Assembly: GCF_001591145.1 (NCBI RefSeq)
Contig: NZ_BCUF01000002.1
Location: 62,001 to 126,000, forward strand
Length of the DNA: 64,000 bases
Direction: 5' to 3'
DNA from: Vibrio harveyi NBRC 15634 = ATCC 14126 = KCTC 12724
Lineage (GTDB): Bacteria; Pseudomonadota; Gammaproteobacteria; Enterobacterales; Vibrionaceae
In this document: piece by piece, positions 8,825 through 18,477 of the stretch
How the letters are laid out: every line of letters starts with the position of its first letter
Position numbering within the stretch: position 1 is the first letter of the stretch
Made by a program: the position numbers and the translations under genes
The notes under the pieces: model-generated
Seen by the model: the letters and a program-made list of their open reading frames with translations, nothing else
Told to the model about the DNA's origin: nothing
Database searches by the model: none

Positions 8825-9602
8825 ATGAAAAAGTGGTTATTAGCAGCAACGCTTGCTGCAACAGCAGTGTCTGGTGTCGCTCAAGCGAAAGAATGGAAAA
8901 CCGTTCGCTTTGGTATTGAAGGCGCTTACCCTCCGTTTAGCTGGACAGAAACGGACGGCTCTCTAAAAGGCTTCGACGTGGATATGGCGAACGCACTTTG
9001 TGAAGAGATGAAAGTGAAGTGTCAGATCGTTGCTCAAGATTGGGATGGAATTATTCCTTCTCTACTTGCTCGTAAATACGATGCGATTATTGCTGCAATG
9101 TCGATCACTGAAGAACGTAAGAAGAAAGTCGACTTCACAGGAAAATACGCGCTGATTCCAAACAAGTTCATCGCTAAGAAAGGTGCAAACCTAGATTTTG
9201 ATAACCTTGATGGTCAAAAAATTGCCGTGCAGCGTGCAGCGTGCAACGACTCACGACAAATACCTGACAGATAACTATGGCGACAAAGTTGAAATCGTGC
9301 GTTACGGATCATTTGACGAAGCGTACCTAGATCTTGCAAACGGTCGTGTTGCGGCAGTGCTTGGTGATGCGTCTGCACTAGAAGAGGGTGTTTTAAACAA
9401 AGCTGGTGGCGATGCTTATGAATTTGTTGGTCCTTCACTAACGGATCCTAAGTGGTTTGGTGATGGTTTTGGTATTGCAGTTCGTAAGCAAGACAAGGAT
9501 CTAACGAAAAAGCTCGATGCAGCTATTTTGTCACTACGTGAAAAAGGTGTTTATCAAGAAATCGCAGGTAAATACTTTAACTACGACGTTTACGGCGAAT
9601 AA
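8825..9602 (+). pseudogene. Amino-acid ABC transporter periplasmic binding protein, frameshifted (ArtI/HisJ/ArgT type)
   Basis: Would be the periplasmic solute-binding protein of the flanking transporter. The ATG at 8825 has AGGAG seven bases upstream (the ATG at 8819 is too close), followed by a signal peptide MKKWLLAATLAATAVSGVAQA. The frame reads normally through the family motifs (FGIEGAYPPF, GFDVDMA, DWDGIIPSL) to QKIAVQRA, then shifts. A 7-bp unit CGTGCAG/A is present three times in tandem (9226-9246). Removing one copy restores an intact frame reading QRATTHDKYLTDNYG and continuing to the stop at 9602, giving a normal protein of about 256 residues. As it stands translation ends at 9274 after about 149 residues, losing lobe 2. 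It could be a genuine mutation, a reversible slippage site or a sequencing error. Confidence 0.88.
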
Positions 9603-9683
9603 GCTGTAATTAAGCGACCGTTGGCTTGTTCCTAGAAGTAACCAACGGTCGATCTTTTGAGTTTAGGGATTAGGAACTCACCT

Positions 9684-10424
9684 ATGCTGGATCTACAAGG
9701 ATATGAAGCCTCGATCTTAAAAGGGGCTCTAGTAACCATCGAAGTCGCAATACTTTCTCTACTTTTAGCGGTCATTCTCGGAATGCTGGGTGCATTGGCG
9801 AAATTGGCACCGTACAAGTGGGCAAGAGCAGTTGCGACGCTTTATACCACTATCATTCGTGGCATCCCTGATTTAGTTCTGATGATGCTTATCTTCTTTG
9901 GTGGTCAAATTCTACTTAACAATAGCCTTTACTCGATCAATGAAACACTCAATGAATGGTTTACTGCAAGTGACCCAAATCATGAGTGGACTTCGTATTT
10001 GCCAGATTACATCGATGTCAGCCCCTTTATTGCTGGTGTTTTAACCATTGGGTTTATCTTCGGTGCATACATGGCAGAGACGTTTCGTGGCGCTATCATG
10101 GCGGTAGACAAGGGTGAACTAGAAGCCGCAAAAGCTTATGGCATGAGCCCGATAATGTCGTTCCGAAGAATTCTATTGCCTCAAATGATCCGACATGCTT
10201 TACCAGGCTTTGGTAACAACTGGTTGGTTCTACTGAAAACGACCGCGTTAGTATCCATCATTGGTCTGGAAGATATGGTGCGCATTAGCTCGTTGGCTGC
10301 GGGTACAACCAAAATGCCATTCACTTTTTACATGGCGGTTGCAATCATCTTCTTGTTCTTTACCAGTGTTTCAACAGGCTTACTTAAGTTGGTTGAACGC
10401 AAATTTAGTATTCACGCGAGGTAA
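9684..10424 (+). CDS. Amino-acid ABC transporter permease (HisQ/ArtQ type)
   Basis: Inner-membrane permease subunit of the polar amino-acid importer. 246 aa from the ATG at 9684, preceded by AGGAA at seven bases; the longer frame upstream adds nine unsupported codons. Several transmembrane helices are visible (for example VTIEVAILSLLLAVILGMLGAL and FYMAVAIIFLFFTSVSTGLL), and the EAA loop that contacts the ATPase is clear (ELEAAKAYGMSPIMSFRRILLPQ region, about residues 157-180). An extra hydrophilic loop after the second helix (NETLNEWF...DYIDV) is typical of HisQ/AotQ-type proteins. Its stop lies 3 nt before the next permease gene. Confidence 0.9.
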   Translation: MLDLQGYEASILKGALVTIEVAILSLLLAVILGMLGALAKLAPYKWARAVATLYTTIIRGIPDLVLMMLIFFGGQILLNNSLYSINETLNEWFTASDPNHEWTSYLPDYIDVSPFIAGVLTIGFIFGAYMAETFRGAIMAVDKGELEAAKAYGMSPIMSFRRILLPQMIRHALPGFGNNWLVLLKTTALVSIIGLEDMVRISSLAAGTTKMPFTFYMAVAIIFLFFTSVSTGLLKLVERKFSIHAR

Positions 10425-10427
10425 ACC

Positions 10428-11105
10428 ATGGATTTTTCATTGATAATTGAAAGTTTCCCGGTCTACCTAGATGGATTGTGGACGACGGTATGGCTTGTTG
10501 CGTTAGCACTGGTGATTGGGTTAGCCGTATCGATTCCTCTTGCGATTGCACGTAATAGTGCAAACTACGCACTAAGCCTGCCTTCATGGGCGTTTATTTA
10601 CTTTTTCCGAGGCACTCCTTTGTTGGTGCAGCTGTATCTGATCTACTACGGCATGGACCAGTTTTTTCCGGTAAAAGACACGCTTTGGGAAAACGCATGG
10701 TTTTGTGCGCTGGTGGCGTTTGTTCTCAACACGTCCGCTTATACTGCTGAAATTATTCGCGGGGCAATCAATGGCTTGCCGAAGGGAGAGGTAGAGGCAG
10801 CTAAGGCATACGGTATGAGTACGTTTATGACTTACCGTCGCATTATTCTTCCAAGTGCTTTGCGTCGCGCGTTACCTGCCTACTCGAATGAGGTTATCTT
10901 CATGCTTCATGGCAGTGCGGTCGCCGGCATCATCACCATTATGGATCTGACAGGTGCAGCACGTTTGGTGAACTCAAGATACTACGCACCATTTGAGTCA
11001 TTCTTGACAGCGGGACTCTTCTACATGGCGCTGACATTTATTATTTTGTGGTGCTTCAAAGTGGCAGAGAAGCGCTTCTTGGCGTACCTAAGACCATTGA
11101 GCTAA
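10428..11105 (+). CDS. Amino-acid ABC transporter permease (HisM/ArtM type)
   Basis: Second permease subunit, 225 aa, forming the heterodimeric channel with the preceding protein. The EAA motif EVEAAKAYGMSTFMTYRRIILP is at about residues 121-142. Helices include TVWLVALALVIGLAVSIPLAIA and a C-terminal FYMALTFIILWCFKVAEK. GAGG sits just before the ATG, overlapping the end of the upstream gene, which indicates translational coupling. It ends the operon and is followed by a bidirectional terminator. With the binding protein broken, this permease pair would have to rely on another binding protein or be non-functional. Confidence 0.9.
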   Translation: MDFSLIIESFPVYLDGLWTTVWLVALALVIGLAVSIPLAIARNSANYALSLPSWAFIYFFRGTPLLVQLYLIYYGMDQFFPVKDTLWENAWFCALVAFVLNTSAYTAEIIRGAINGLPKGEVEAAKAYGMSTFMTYRRIILPSALRRALPAYSNEVIFMLHGSAVAGIITIMDLTGAARLVNSRYYAPFESFLTAGLFYMALTFIILWCFKVAEKRFLAYLRPLS

Positions 11106-11151
11106 CAAGATGGGTTGTTCATTCCACTTCATGTAGGACAATACAAACATC

Positions 11152-11182
11152 AAAAAAGAGCGCTTGTTGGCGCTCTTTTTTA
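11152..11182. terminator. Bidirectional terminator between the ABC permease gene and xthA
   Basis: GAGCGC (11158-11163) pairs with GCGCTC (11170-11175), flanked by an A run on the left and a T run on the right, so it serves the rightward ABC operon and the leftward xthA gene. Confidence 0.88.
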
Positions 11183-11205
11183 TTTTTAGTCGATGTTAGT
11201 AAGAA

Positions 11206-12012
11206 CTACTTGAAGGTTGACCAGATTGGCGCGTGATCTGAAGGTTTTTCAATGCCTCGTAACTCATAGTCAATATCGGATTCTATGCATTTTTCTGCGA
11301 GTGATGGTGTTGCCAAAATAACATCAATACGAAGACCACGGTTATCATCGAAGCCACGCGAACGGTAATCAAACCACGAGAAGCGGTCATCGACTTCAGG
11401 GTGTAAGTTACGGAAAGTATCTTCAAAGCCCCAATCTAGAAGCGTTTGCAACCACTCACGCTCTTCTGGTTGGAAAGAACATTTACCCGTTTTCAGCCAA
11501 CGTTTACGGTTTGGTTCGCCGATACCGATGTCCGCGTCGATTGGGCTGATATTGATGTCGCCCATGACAATCAGCTGCTCATCGTTAGTGTGGTGATCGT
11601 TGAGGTAAGTCATCAAGTCTTTGTAGAACTGACGTTTGTATGGATACTTAGTTTCGTGAGCAACGTTATCACCTTGCGGGAAATAACCGTTAAGAACCGT
11701 CACTTTTTCACCGTTTTCATCTTCAAACGTCGCCATGATCATGCGCTTTTGGTGTTCTTCATTATCGGTTGGGAAACCTTTTTGAACGCTGATAGGCTCT
11801 TGTTTACATAGCATTGCCACACCGTAATGGGCTTTTTGACCGTGAAAGTAAACTTTGTATCCCATTGCTTCTACATCGTCGATAGGGAAGGCTTCGTCGT
11901 GAACTTTGATTTCCTGCAGACCAATCACGTCAGGTTGGTGCTTGTCGATGAGGGCTTGGAGTTGATGCAGACGCGCACGAAGTCCATTGATGTTAAAGCT
12001 AATTACTTTCAT
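11206..12012 (-). CDS. xthA: Exodeoxyribonuclease III
   Basis: Base-excision-repair enzyme with AP-endonuclease and 3'-5' exonuclease activity on double-stranded DNA. 268 aa, the usual length. The start [14 protein letters not shown] is typical; metal ligand Glu34 is seen in LQEIKV, GDINISP carries the catalytic Asp/Asn pair, and the C terminus has the SDHAPIW active-site histidine (about residue 260). It is transcribed divergently from the chemoreceptor gene to its right, with a 177-bp shared promoter region, and shares its terminator with the ABC operon. Confidence 0.97.
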   Translation of the reverse strand: MKVISFNINGLRARLHQLQALIDKHQPDVIGLQEIKVHDEAFPIDDVEAMGYKVYFHGQKAHYGVAMLCKQEPISVQKGFPTDNEEHQKRMIMATFEDENGEKVTVLNGYFPQGDNVAHETKYPYKRQFYKDLMTYLNDHHTNDEQLIVMGDINISPIDADIGIGEPNRKRWLKTGKCSFQPEEREWLQTLLDWGFEDTFRNLHPEVDDRFSWFDYRSRGFDDNRGLRIDVILATPSLAEKCIESDIDYELRGIEKPSDHAPIWSTFK

Positions 12013-12189
12013 TTTTTATCCTTCTCAGAGGGCGTGTTTGAGCATGATGTTACCATTGCAAAGGCAAGCTGAAAATGGTTCTCATGTAAACGGAATAAGT
12101 TTAAAGAATTGTTAAATATGTAATTGCTATTGTGCCCGCGTATGGTTTAATGAGTCTCAAAAATGAGTTTGCTTGAATAAGGATGTTGT

Positions 12190-14307
12190 ATGCGAACCAT
12201 ATCTGTGCAGTGGAAAATTACATTACTCTCCGGGCTTTGCCTTCTCGTCACTTCTTTATCTTTAATTGGTTTTTCGGTCTACAACGCGCTCGGTAACCAA
12301 AAGTTGTTGCAGCGAGAAACTAGCTCTTCTGTTATCGAAAAATCTGAACAACTCTTACAGACACGAGCGTTATTAAACGCGACGGAAGTGTCTGAGTATC
12401 TCAATGAAGCGACTTACCGCGCTGAAATGTTGGCAGCAAATGCGCTGTTTTTTAAAACCAACTCGGAAGAGAATTTTGGCAGTAGTGAAGATCTTCGCTC
12501 CGCTCTGAATGAAATGATTCGTCAGGCAGTGTTACGCTTTGACACGATACAAGCGGCTTATCTGGTGTTTAATCCAGACATGCTCGACAGTGAAGATGCC
12601 AACTATCGAAGTGCCGATTACGTCGGTTCTAATGAAGTCGGTCGGTTTGCGACCTATTGGTCCAAAGCGAGCAATGGTGAAAACGTGTTAGCGAGTACGA
12701 TAAGTGAGCAAGCCTTGAATGAGAACGACAATGCTGAGCGCTTTTACTGTCCGCTCTCGTCTGGTCAAACTTGCATTGCATCGCCGCGGGTTAACACCAA
12801 CGATGCTGGTTCCTTCTTAACAACATCGATCTCCATTCCACTCATTGTCGAGAGTATGCCGATTGGCTTCTTGGGTATAGAGCTACGATTAGACCAGTTA
12901 GCGAGCATTGCGATTAATTCTGATCAGAGCTTGTTTGCTGGTGCTGGAAAGGTATCAATGATCAGTCTCGATGGAACTTTGTTAGCGTCAGATAGTAACA
13001 CTGATTCCCCTGGACAGCCTTTTTCGAGTTCCACCATTTCTAATGACAATCTCACTGATTTATTGTTTGGCGGTGAAGCCAAGGTTGAATGGGATGCCTC
13101 TGGTGAGTGGATGACGGTCTTTTCGCCTATCCAAATAGCGAATCAAACGTGGGGTGTGATCTTTGAAATGCCTCGTTCTGCAGTGCTTGCTGATGCGGAT
13201 CAGTTAGACGCTTTGATTACCAATAAGATGCAAGACGGCGTTATTATTGAATTAAGTGTTGGTGTCGCACTTGTCGTTGTTGGACTGATTACAACCGGAC
13301 TGCTGGCTAAGACCATAGTGAAGCCGATTCGAGAAGTTGTCGCTCGTTTGGAAGATATTTCGACAGGGGAAGGAGACTTAACTCAGCGTTTGGAAGCTAA
13401 AACAGACGATGAAATTGGTCAACTTGCGAGGGCGTTCAATCGATTTCTTGAGCGTTTGCAATTAACGATTAAAGAAGTCGCAGAAACATCTCGACAAATT
13501 GCAGATAAGACCGAACATGCAAAACACGTTGTAGCCGTTACTCGAAATAGCAGTGATTCGCAGTTTAAAGAAGTTGATTTAGTCGCGACTGCTGCTGAAG
13601 AAATGACGCAAACAGCGGCGTTGGTGGTACAAAATGCCGAAGTTGCGGTAAAGGCGGCTGGTGAGGCGAGTGAATCTGCAGAAAACGGTCAGAAAGTGAT
13701 CTTGGCGTCTGAAGCTCAGATGCAAAAACTATTATTGACCATGATGAATGCCGTCCCGGTTGTAGAAGAGCTAGCGAAGAACAACGCCAGCATTACCGAA
13801 ATTCTTTCTGTTATTGAAGGCATTTCTGAGCAAACCAACTTGTTAGCTCTCAATGCAGCAATAGAGGCCGCACGAGCTGGTGAACAAGGTCGTGGTTTCG
13901 CTGTGGTGGCTGATGAGGTAAGGAGCTTAGCAAGTCGAACTCAAAGTTCGGTGGGTGAAATTCGAGATGTCATTGCTAATGTTCAAAAGGGCACGCAAGC
14001 GGTTGTTGAGTCCATTACAGAAGGGAATCAAAGTGCGCAATCCTCTTCTCAACAGGTGAATATGGCGGTAGAAGAATTACAGAAAGTATTTGAGTCAATT
14101 GCTGCGATAAGTGATATGAATAATCAGATAGTAAAAGCGGCAGAAGAGCAGCAATCTGTCTCTAATGAGGTGAATCAAAGTGTGGCGAACATTCGCGATC
14201 TGAGCAGAGAAATCCTTAATCAAGCGCAAACGTCGGAAAATGCAGGTATCGAGATGACCTCACTTTCTGATCAACAGCAAACCTTAATGTCTCAATTCAA
14301 AGTATAA
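12190..14307 (+). CDS. Methyl-accepting chemotaxis protein with large periplasmic (Cache-like) sensor
   Basis: Transmembrane chemoreceptor that signals to CheA/CheW. 705 aa: TM1 at about residues 11-33, a roughly 320-residue periplasmic domain consistent with double Cache (contains [27 protein letters not shown] and a [14 protein letters not shown] distal fold), TM2 at about 355-378, a HAMP domain with the KPI...[16 protein letters not shown] signature, then the signalling domain with the hairpin tip [32 protein letters not shown] near 545-580. There is no C-terminal pentapeptide for CheR/CheB tethering. AAGGA precedes the ATG. Single gene with a strong terminator. The ligand cannot be read from sequence; the neighbouring amino-acid transporter makes amino acids a reasonable guess. 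Confidence 0.93.
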   Translation: MRTISVQWKITLLSGLCLLVTSLSLIGFSVYNALGNQKLLQRETSSSVIEKSEQLLQTRALLNATEVSEYLNEATYRAEMLAANALFFKTNSEENFGSSEDLRSALNEMIRQAVLRFDTIQAAYLVFNPDMLDSEDANYRSADYVGSNEVGRFATYWSKASNGENVLASTISEQALNENDNAERFYCPLSSGQTCIASPRVNTNDAGSFLTTSISIPLIVESMPIGFLGIELRLDQLASIAINSDQSLFAGAGKVSMISLDGTLLASDSNTDSPGQPFSSSTISNDNLTDLLFGGEAKVEWDASGEWMTVFSPIQIANQTWGVIFEMPRSAVLADADQLDALITNKMQDGVIIELSVGVALVVVGLITTGLLAKTIVKPIREVVARLEDISTGEGDLTQRLEAKTDDEIGQLARAFNRFLERLQLTIKEVAETSRQIADKTEHAKHVVAVTRNSSDSQFKEVDLVATAAEEMTQTAALVVQNAEVAVKAAGEASESAENGQKVILASEAQMQKLLLTMMNAVPVVEELAKNNASITEILSVIEGISEQTNLLALNAAIEAARAGEQGRGFAVVADEVRSLASRTQSSVGEIRDVIANVQKGTQAVVESITEGNQSAQSSSQQVNMAVEELQKVFESIAAISDMNNQIVKAAEEQQSVSNEVNQSVANIRDLSREILNQAQTSENAGIEMTSLSDQQQTLMSQFKV

Positions 14308-14337
14308 CGTGGTATCAACGCAAACTCAGCTTAAACA

Positions 14338-14365
14338 AAGAGGAGCGAAATCGCTCCTCTTTTTT
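14338..14365. terminator. Bidirectional terminator between the chemoreceptor gene and ybaM
   Basis: GAGGAGCGA (14340-14348) and TCGCTCCTC (14351-14359) form a 9-bp inverted repeat followed by six Ts. Located between convergent genes. Confidence 0.88.
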
Positions 14366-14381
14366 GTCTATTTGTTGTCTA

Positions 14382-14546
14382 TCAGTTTGCGTTGATCTTA
14401 TTTTCAAGATCGCTTTGTACGATCTTAATCGCTTTTAGCGCTATTTTAGGATCGATTTCATTCGTTTCTAGCAAGTAAATTAAATCGACAGCTAGCTTGA
14501 TCTCTTCTGGGGCATCATCCAGTGGTGATTTCGATTCTTCAGACAT
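14382..14546 (-). CDS. ybaM: YbaM family small protein (DUF2496)
   Basis: 54-aa protein of unknown function. It reads MSEESKSPLDDAPEEIK, then a conserved LAVDLIYLLETNEIDPKIAL core and a charged C-terminal helix ending INAN. This matches the E. coli YbaM pattern (APDDVKLAVDLI.LLE), and in E. coli ybaM is also next to priC. The ATG at 14546 lies 2 nt after the priC stop, with AGAGAGAAC in the upstream coding end acting as ribosome site. Last gene of the dinG-TSUP-priC-ybaM operon. Confidence 0.85.
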   Translation of the reverse strand: MSEESKSPLDDAPEEIKLAVDLIYLLETNEIDPKIALKAIKIVQSDLENKINAN

Positions 14547-14548
14547 GC

Positions 14549-15091
14549 TCAATTGTTCTCTCTTTGGGTTACTTGCTTTTCTAGCTCGCTTAATGCTGCT
14601 TCACAGCGAATCAGTCGTTGTTTTGCCGTTAATACAGCTTTCTGCGCTTCGGTGTGTAAATGAGCTGGAGCAATGGCAACTATTTGTTGTTTTTCTATAA
14701 CCATCTCGCGCAAGCGACGAGCCCATTCTTTATGCTGCGCGACTTCTTGTTTTAGTGCATCAAGGGACTTGTCTTGTCGAGCAGATTTCTTAGGCTTTGC
14801 TTTAGGTATCTCGGCGATAGAAATTTCGCGTTGAATTGCCGTGATTTGGGCAACCAATCGGTCAGTCAGATATTCTGCTCGTTGCGCATTTAACTTACCT
14901 TCTTTTTGCTCCTTGATGATGTCGTTTAATGTCGCTCTTGCTTCATTGACACAAGGAACTAACAAACGAGAGCGGCAGCGAAATAGGCGTTCATCAAACA
15001 GCATTGCCTCATGGTGACCTCGCTGATGGTCAAGTGAAGCCGCTTTCTCAGACATTTGTTCTAGACCATTGGAAAGCTGTTTGATGTTCAT
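14549..15091 (-). CDS. priC: Primosomal replication protein N'' (PriC)
   Basis: Replication-restart factor that loads DnaB at stalled forks with gaps. About 180 aa from the ATG at 15091, whose ATG overlaps the stop codon of the upstream TSUP gene (ATGA), a strong argument for this start over the frame's upstream in-frame start. Mostly alpha-helical and basic, with the family's LFxxRLFxCRS block at about residues 33-42 and a lysine-rich central linker (PKAKPKKSARQDK). The pairing with ybaM supports the identification. Confidence 0.88.
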   Translation of the reverse strand: MNIKQLSNGLEQMSEKAASLDHQRGHHEAMLFDERLFRCRSRLLVPCVNEARATLNDIIKEQKEGKLNAQRAEYLTDRLVAQITAIQREISIAEIPKAKPKKSARQDKSLDALKQEVAQHKEWARRLREMVIEKQQIVAIAPAHLHTEAQKAVLTAKQRLIRCEAALSELEKQVTQRENN

Positions 15092-15873
15092 GATAAGCCT
15101 ACAAACCACGCATCATAAGCGAGTTTAATTGCTAATACGCTGACAACAGAAACAAACACAGGGCGAATAAATTTAGAACCAAAGCGGATTGCAGAGTGAG
15201 CACCAACAAATGCGCCTGCCATTAAACATACGCCCATTGTTAATCCTAGCACCCAATTTATATGACCCAAAACAGCAAAAGTGACAAGAGAAGTGAAGTT
15301 GCTAGTAAAGTTCATCGCCTTTGCTAAGCCGGAAGCGAGCAAGATGTTCAACCGATAAAGCGCCATTGAGCTTACAGTCCAAAATGCGCCAGTCCCTGGT
15401 CCGGCTAGACCATCGTAGAAGCCGATTGAGAATCCTTGCAGATACTGCTTTTTATTCAACATTGGGCATGGTTCAGGTGTCGGGCTTTGGTGAGTCGATT
15501 GTGGAGCTTTATGGAACACGGTATACATCGCGGCAGCAAGAATAATGAGAGGTAAAACCTTCTCTAGCCATTCAGTACTGATTGCGTCGACAAACAATGT
15601 GCCGAGCGTGGCACCAACAAGAGTCGCCACAAACGCTCGTCCCCAGCATTGTGGTTTAAACAAACGCTTCTTGTAGTATGTGAAAGCGGCAGTAGAAGAG
15701 GCAAACGATGCTGCCAGTTTATTTGTGCCCAATGCAATGTGCGGAGGGAGTCCCAACGACAATAAGGCAGGGACGGTGAGCATACCGCCACCGCCTGCAA
15801 CCGCATCGATAAATCCAGCAACAAAAGCGACGAGCGCCAAAACCAACAGCATGGTTGGCTCAATCATTTCCAT
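15088..15873 (-). CDS. TSUP-family sulfite/anion exporter-like membrane protein (TauE/SafE, YfcA type)
   Basis: 261-aa inner-membrane protein with two repeats of about four helices. The family's N-terminal signature FVAGFIDAVAGGGGMLTVPALL (about residues 18-39) and the second-repeat GFYDGLAGPGTGAF (about 150-163) are clear. Members transport sulfur-containing or organic anions; the substrate here is unknown. The start is either M1 or M3 of MEMIEPT. It follows dinG by 14 nt and overlaps priC by 4 nt, so it is part of that operon. Confidence 0.88.
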   Translation of the reverse strand: MEMIEPTMLLVLALVAFVAGFIDAVAGGGGMLTVPALLSLGLPPHIALGTNKLAASFASSTAAFTYYKKRLFKPQCWGRAFVATLVGATLGTLFVDAISTEWLEKVLPLIILAAAMYTVFHKAPQSTHQSPTPEPCPMLNKKQYLQGFSIGFYDGLAGPGTGAFWTVSSMALYRLNILLASGLAKAMNFTSNFTSLVTFAVLGHINWVLGLTMGVCLMAGAFVGAHSAIRFGSKFIRPVFVSVVSVLAIKLAYDAWFVGLS

Positions 15874-15887
15874 AAATCGTTATTCTT

Positions 15888-17963
15888 CTAATATTCTATC
15901 TTGCGTTTAAATGGCGGCAACGAGTCAATTAAGGCTTGCCCGTAGCGTTTTGTTATCAAACGTCTATCAAGGATGGTCACTCTACCAGAATCGCGCTCTT
16001 TGCGCAGTAAACGACCGACACTTTGAATCAGTTTTTTGCTCGCATCAGGCACAGTAATTTGCATGAATGGGTTGCCCCCTTTCTTTTCTATGTACTCTGA
16101 GTGCGCTTGCTCTACGGGTGAGGTAGGGACACCAAAAGGAATCTTAGTAATGACCAAGTTTTCCAATAGCTCTCCTGGTAAATCAAGACCTTCCGAGAAG
16201 CTACCCGTGCCAAAGAGAATACTGGTTTTCTGTTGGTCGACGAGCTTTTTATGTTTTTTTAGAATTTCTGCACGTGAACTTTCGCCTTGTACTTGCAGTG
16301 CCCAGCCTCGTTTTACAAAATCAGCACTTAGAGCATCTGCGACTTGGTTCATCTGCCAATATGACGAGAATAATACCAAGTTCGCTTTGTTGTCTTCTAA
16401 ATACTTAGGCAAAATTTCAATAAGATATTCGGTAAACTGTGGCGCTTGAGGTTCATACTTCATCGCAGGGATTAAAAGCTCCGCTTGGTTCTGATAATCA
16501 AACGGTGACGCCAAGGCTAAAAACTGCGTACCTGACTCAGGTTTTGCGTCTACTCCCACTTGATGGCAAAAGTAATGGAATGAATTCAGTGCACGCATCG
16601 TAGCAGAGACTAATACCGCACCGATACAACGACTCCAGATTTGTTGATCAAGTTGCCAGCCTATTTCCAAAGGTGAAACGCTCACAATATAGTCACCTTC
16701 ACGATCTGGGTGCTTCTCAAGCCACCTTGCTAACGGTGCCCCTTTTTCTCGTGTTGGCTCTGCCATCAAGTTCCAAACTTGAGCAAGATTTTCTAAGCGC
16801 TGAATGTAGAACCCCAATTCAGCCAGAGCTGGCTCTGCTAACCTTGAAGAAAGTTCCCCGTCTTTTACTCGCTCAGCAATCAAATCCGCAATTTTCGCGA
16901 CACTTTGGTTTGCTTTTTTACTGAGCTGTTTTAAATCTTTAGATTGATTTTCTAACCAAGTTGGAAGTTCGCCATGTTCAAAGCGATAGATGTTTTCTTC
17001 AAATTGGTTTGGGTCAAATTGCTTTGTTAATTGGCTAAGCGCGGGAATGAGTTCTTGTACCGACTCCTGCAAGTCATTGCGAAAGCGTGCGACGCGTTTC
17101 TCGTCTGCCAATGATGAGAATTTGCTGGTGGACTGATTGAGTTTTTCTAACCAAGCTGCCGCTCCTTTTAAGCTTGCAGATGCGGAAGCGTGGTCTCGTG
17201 CGACGTGCGGAAGATGATGCGCCTCATCAAAGACATAAATAGTATTTTCCGGCTCGGGCAGAATTACGCCACCACCCAGATCGGCGTCTGCCATTACTAA
17301 TGAATGGTTTGCGATGATGACATCATTTTTATCCAGTTCTGAACGTGCTTTTTGGAAAGGGCAGTTACGATGAGCTGGTAGGCTGTTATTACAGCTGTGC
17401 TTGTCACTGACAATCAATTGCCAGATATGGTCATCAATAGGTTTTGGCCAGGAGTCGCGGTCGCCATCCCATTTGCCTTGAGCAAGAGAACGGTACATGG
17501 TTTCCAACAAATCAATGTCTTTCTTTTTTGGCTTAGTCTCAAACATGGCAAGTTGTCCGCCATCGACACCACTTGCCGTTGCGAGTTTCTCCGCGCAGCA
17601 ATAACGTTGGCGCCCTTTTGCCAGAATAAAAGAAAACTCTCGGTCGGTAATACGACGAAATAATGGGAGATCTTTATTCACCAACTGTTCTTGCAACGCG
17701 ACTGTTGCAGTCGAAATCACGACTTTTCGGTTGTTGTAGACTGCCACGGGAATAACTGCCATCAGATATGACAATGACTTACCGATCCCTGTTCCTGCTT
17801 CTGCAACAAGCATTCTATTCGATTTGTGGTATTGCCCGCACAACGTCTTAGCAATCTCTGCGACTAGGTAATTTTGCGCTCTTCGAGGTACAAAGTTATC
17901 CAGTTGAGCTTGTAAGTTCTGGTAGCTGGTTCTGATCGATTTTTGGATGTTACTAGTTAGCAT
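15888..17963 (-). CDS. dinG: ATP-dependent DNA helicase DinG
   Basis: XPD-like 5'-3' superfamily 2 helicase with an iron-sulfur cluster, which resolves R-loops and D-loops. 691 aa from the ATG at 17963, where GAGGCACTT provides a ribosome site; the upstream 12 codons are unlikely. Walker A is EAGTGIGKS (about residue 60), the DEAH box is VFDEAHHL, cluster cysteines are seen in QRYCC, KHSCNN and HRNCPF, and the C-terminal motif VI is QSVGRLLRKERD. First gene of the dinG-TSUP-priC-ybaM operon. The ompT-position porin lies divergently upstream, as I recall for V. cholerae. Confidence 0.95.
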   Translation of the reverse strand: MLTSNIQKSIRTSYQNLQAQLDNFVPRRAQNYLVAEIAKTLCGQYHKSNRMLVAEAGTGIGKSLSYLMAVIPVAVYNNRKVVISTATVALQEQLVNKDLPLFRRITDREFSFILAKGRQRYCCAEKLATASGVDGGQLAMFETKPKKKDIDLLETMYRSLAQGKWDGDRDSWPKPIDDHIWQLIVSDKHSCNNSLPAHRNCPFQKARSELDKNDVIIANHSLVMADADLGGGVILPEPENTIYVFDEAHHLPHVARDHASASASLKGAAAWLEKLNQSTSKFSSLADEKRVARFRNDLQESVQELIPALSQLTKQFDPNQFEENIYRFEHGELPTWLENQSKDLKQLSKKANQSVAKIADLIAERVKDGELSSRLAEPALAELGFYIQRLENLAQVWNLMAEPTREKGAPLARWLEKHPDREGDYIVSVSPLEIGWQLDQQIWSRCIGAVLVSATMRALNSFHYFCHQVGVDAKPESGTQFLALASPFDYQNQAELLIPAMKYEPQAPQFTEYLIEILPKYLEDNKANLVLFSSYWQMNQVADALSADFVKRGWALQVQGESSRAEILKKHKKLVDQQKTSILFGTGSFSEGLDLPGELLENLVITKIPFGVPTSPVEQAHSEYIEKKGGNPFMQITVPDASKKLIQSVGRLLRKERDSGRVTILDRRLITKRYGQALIDSLPPFKRKIEY

Positions 17964-18477
17964 AAGTGCCTCAAACGCGTGGGGCGCGCATAGTAGCACA
18001 CATCACTAGTTGTACTGTAGTTCACAAAACGGAATGCTTTTATGTGGAATGTAGATCTTGTTCACAAAAAAATATTGAACTCAATCTAAATGAAAATAAT
18101 TTCATTAGGTGAAAAATATAAAGCTTCAAAAATGCCATTTGACCAGAATTTTATTCTGAATTAATTCGGTTTTTTGTTGTTGTAAGGTTGTTTATCTCTT
18201 TTGTTTATCTTTTGCTAAATTAAGAAAAATCAAGTCGATTGTTTAGAACTTCATCGAATAATTGAAACTTAAATTTCTATGTTGCTGTAAAATAAAGATT
18301 TTTTTGTTTTTTGATGTTGTGATTTAGAAAATTTGACAGCCAGAATAATCTTTTGCACTCTAGTGCCCAGATTTTGCAGGTAAAGCATTGTTGCGATTTG
18401 ATAACAAGCGACCTCAAAAATATAAAAAAGGGAATCGGAAAGGATATCCCAATCTAAGAAAAGGCAGTGGATTAATT
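17964..18477. promoter_or_regulatory. Divergent dinG/porin control region
   Basis: 514-bp AT-rich gap. A TTGACA hexamer at 18333-18338 lies about 145 bp before the porin ATG, but no good -10 is visible at the right distance. TGTGATTTAGAAAATTT just upstream is half of a CRP site. The distance from this hexamer to the ATG implies a long porin leader. No ORF with a ribosome site is seen. Confidence 0.35.
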
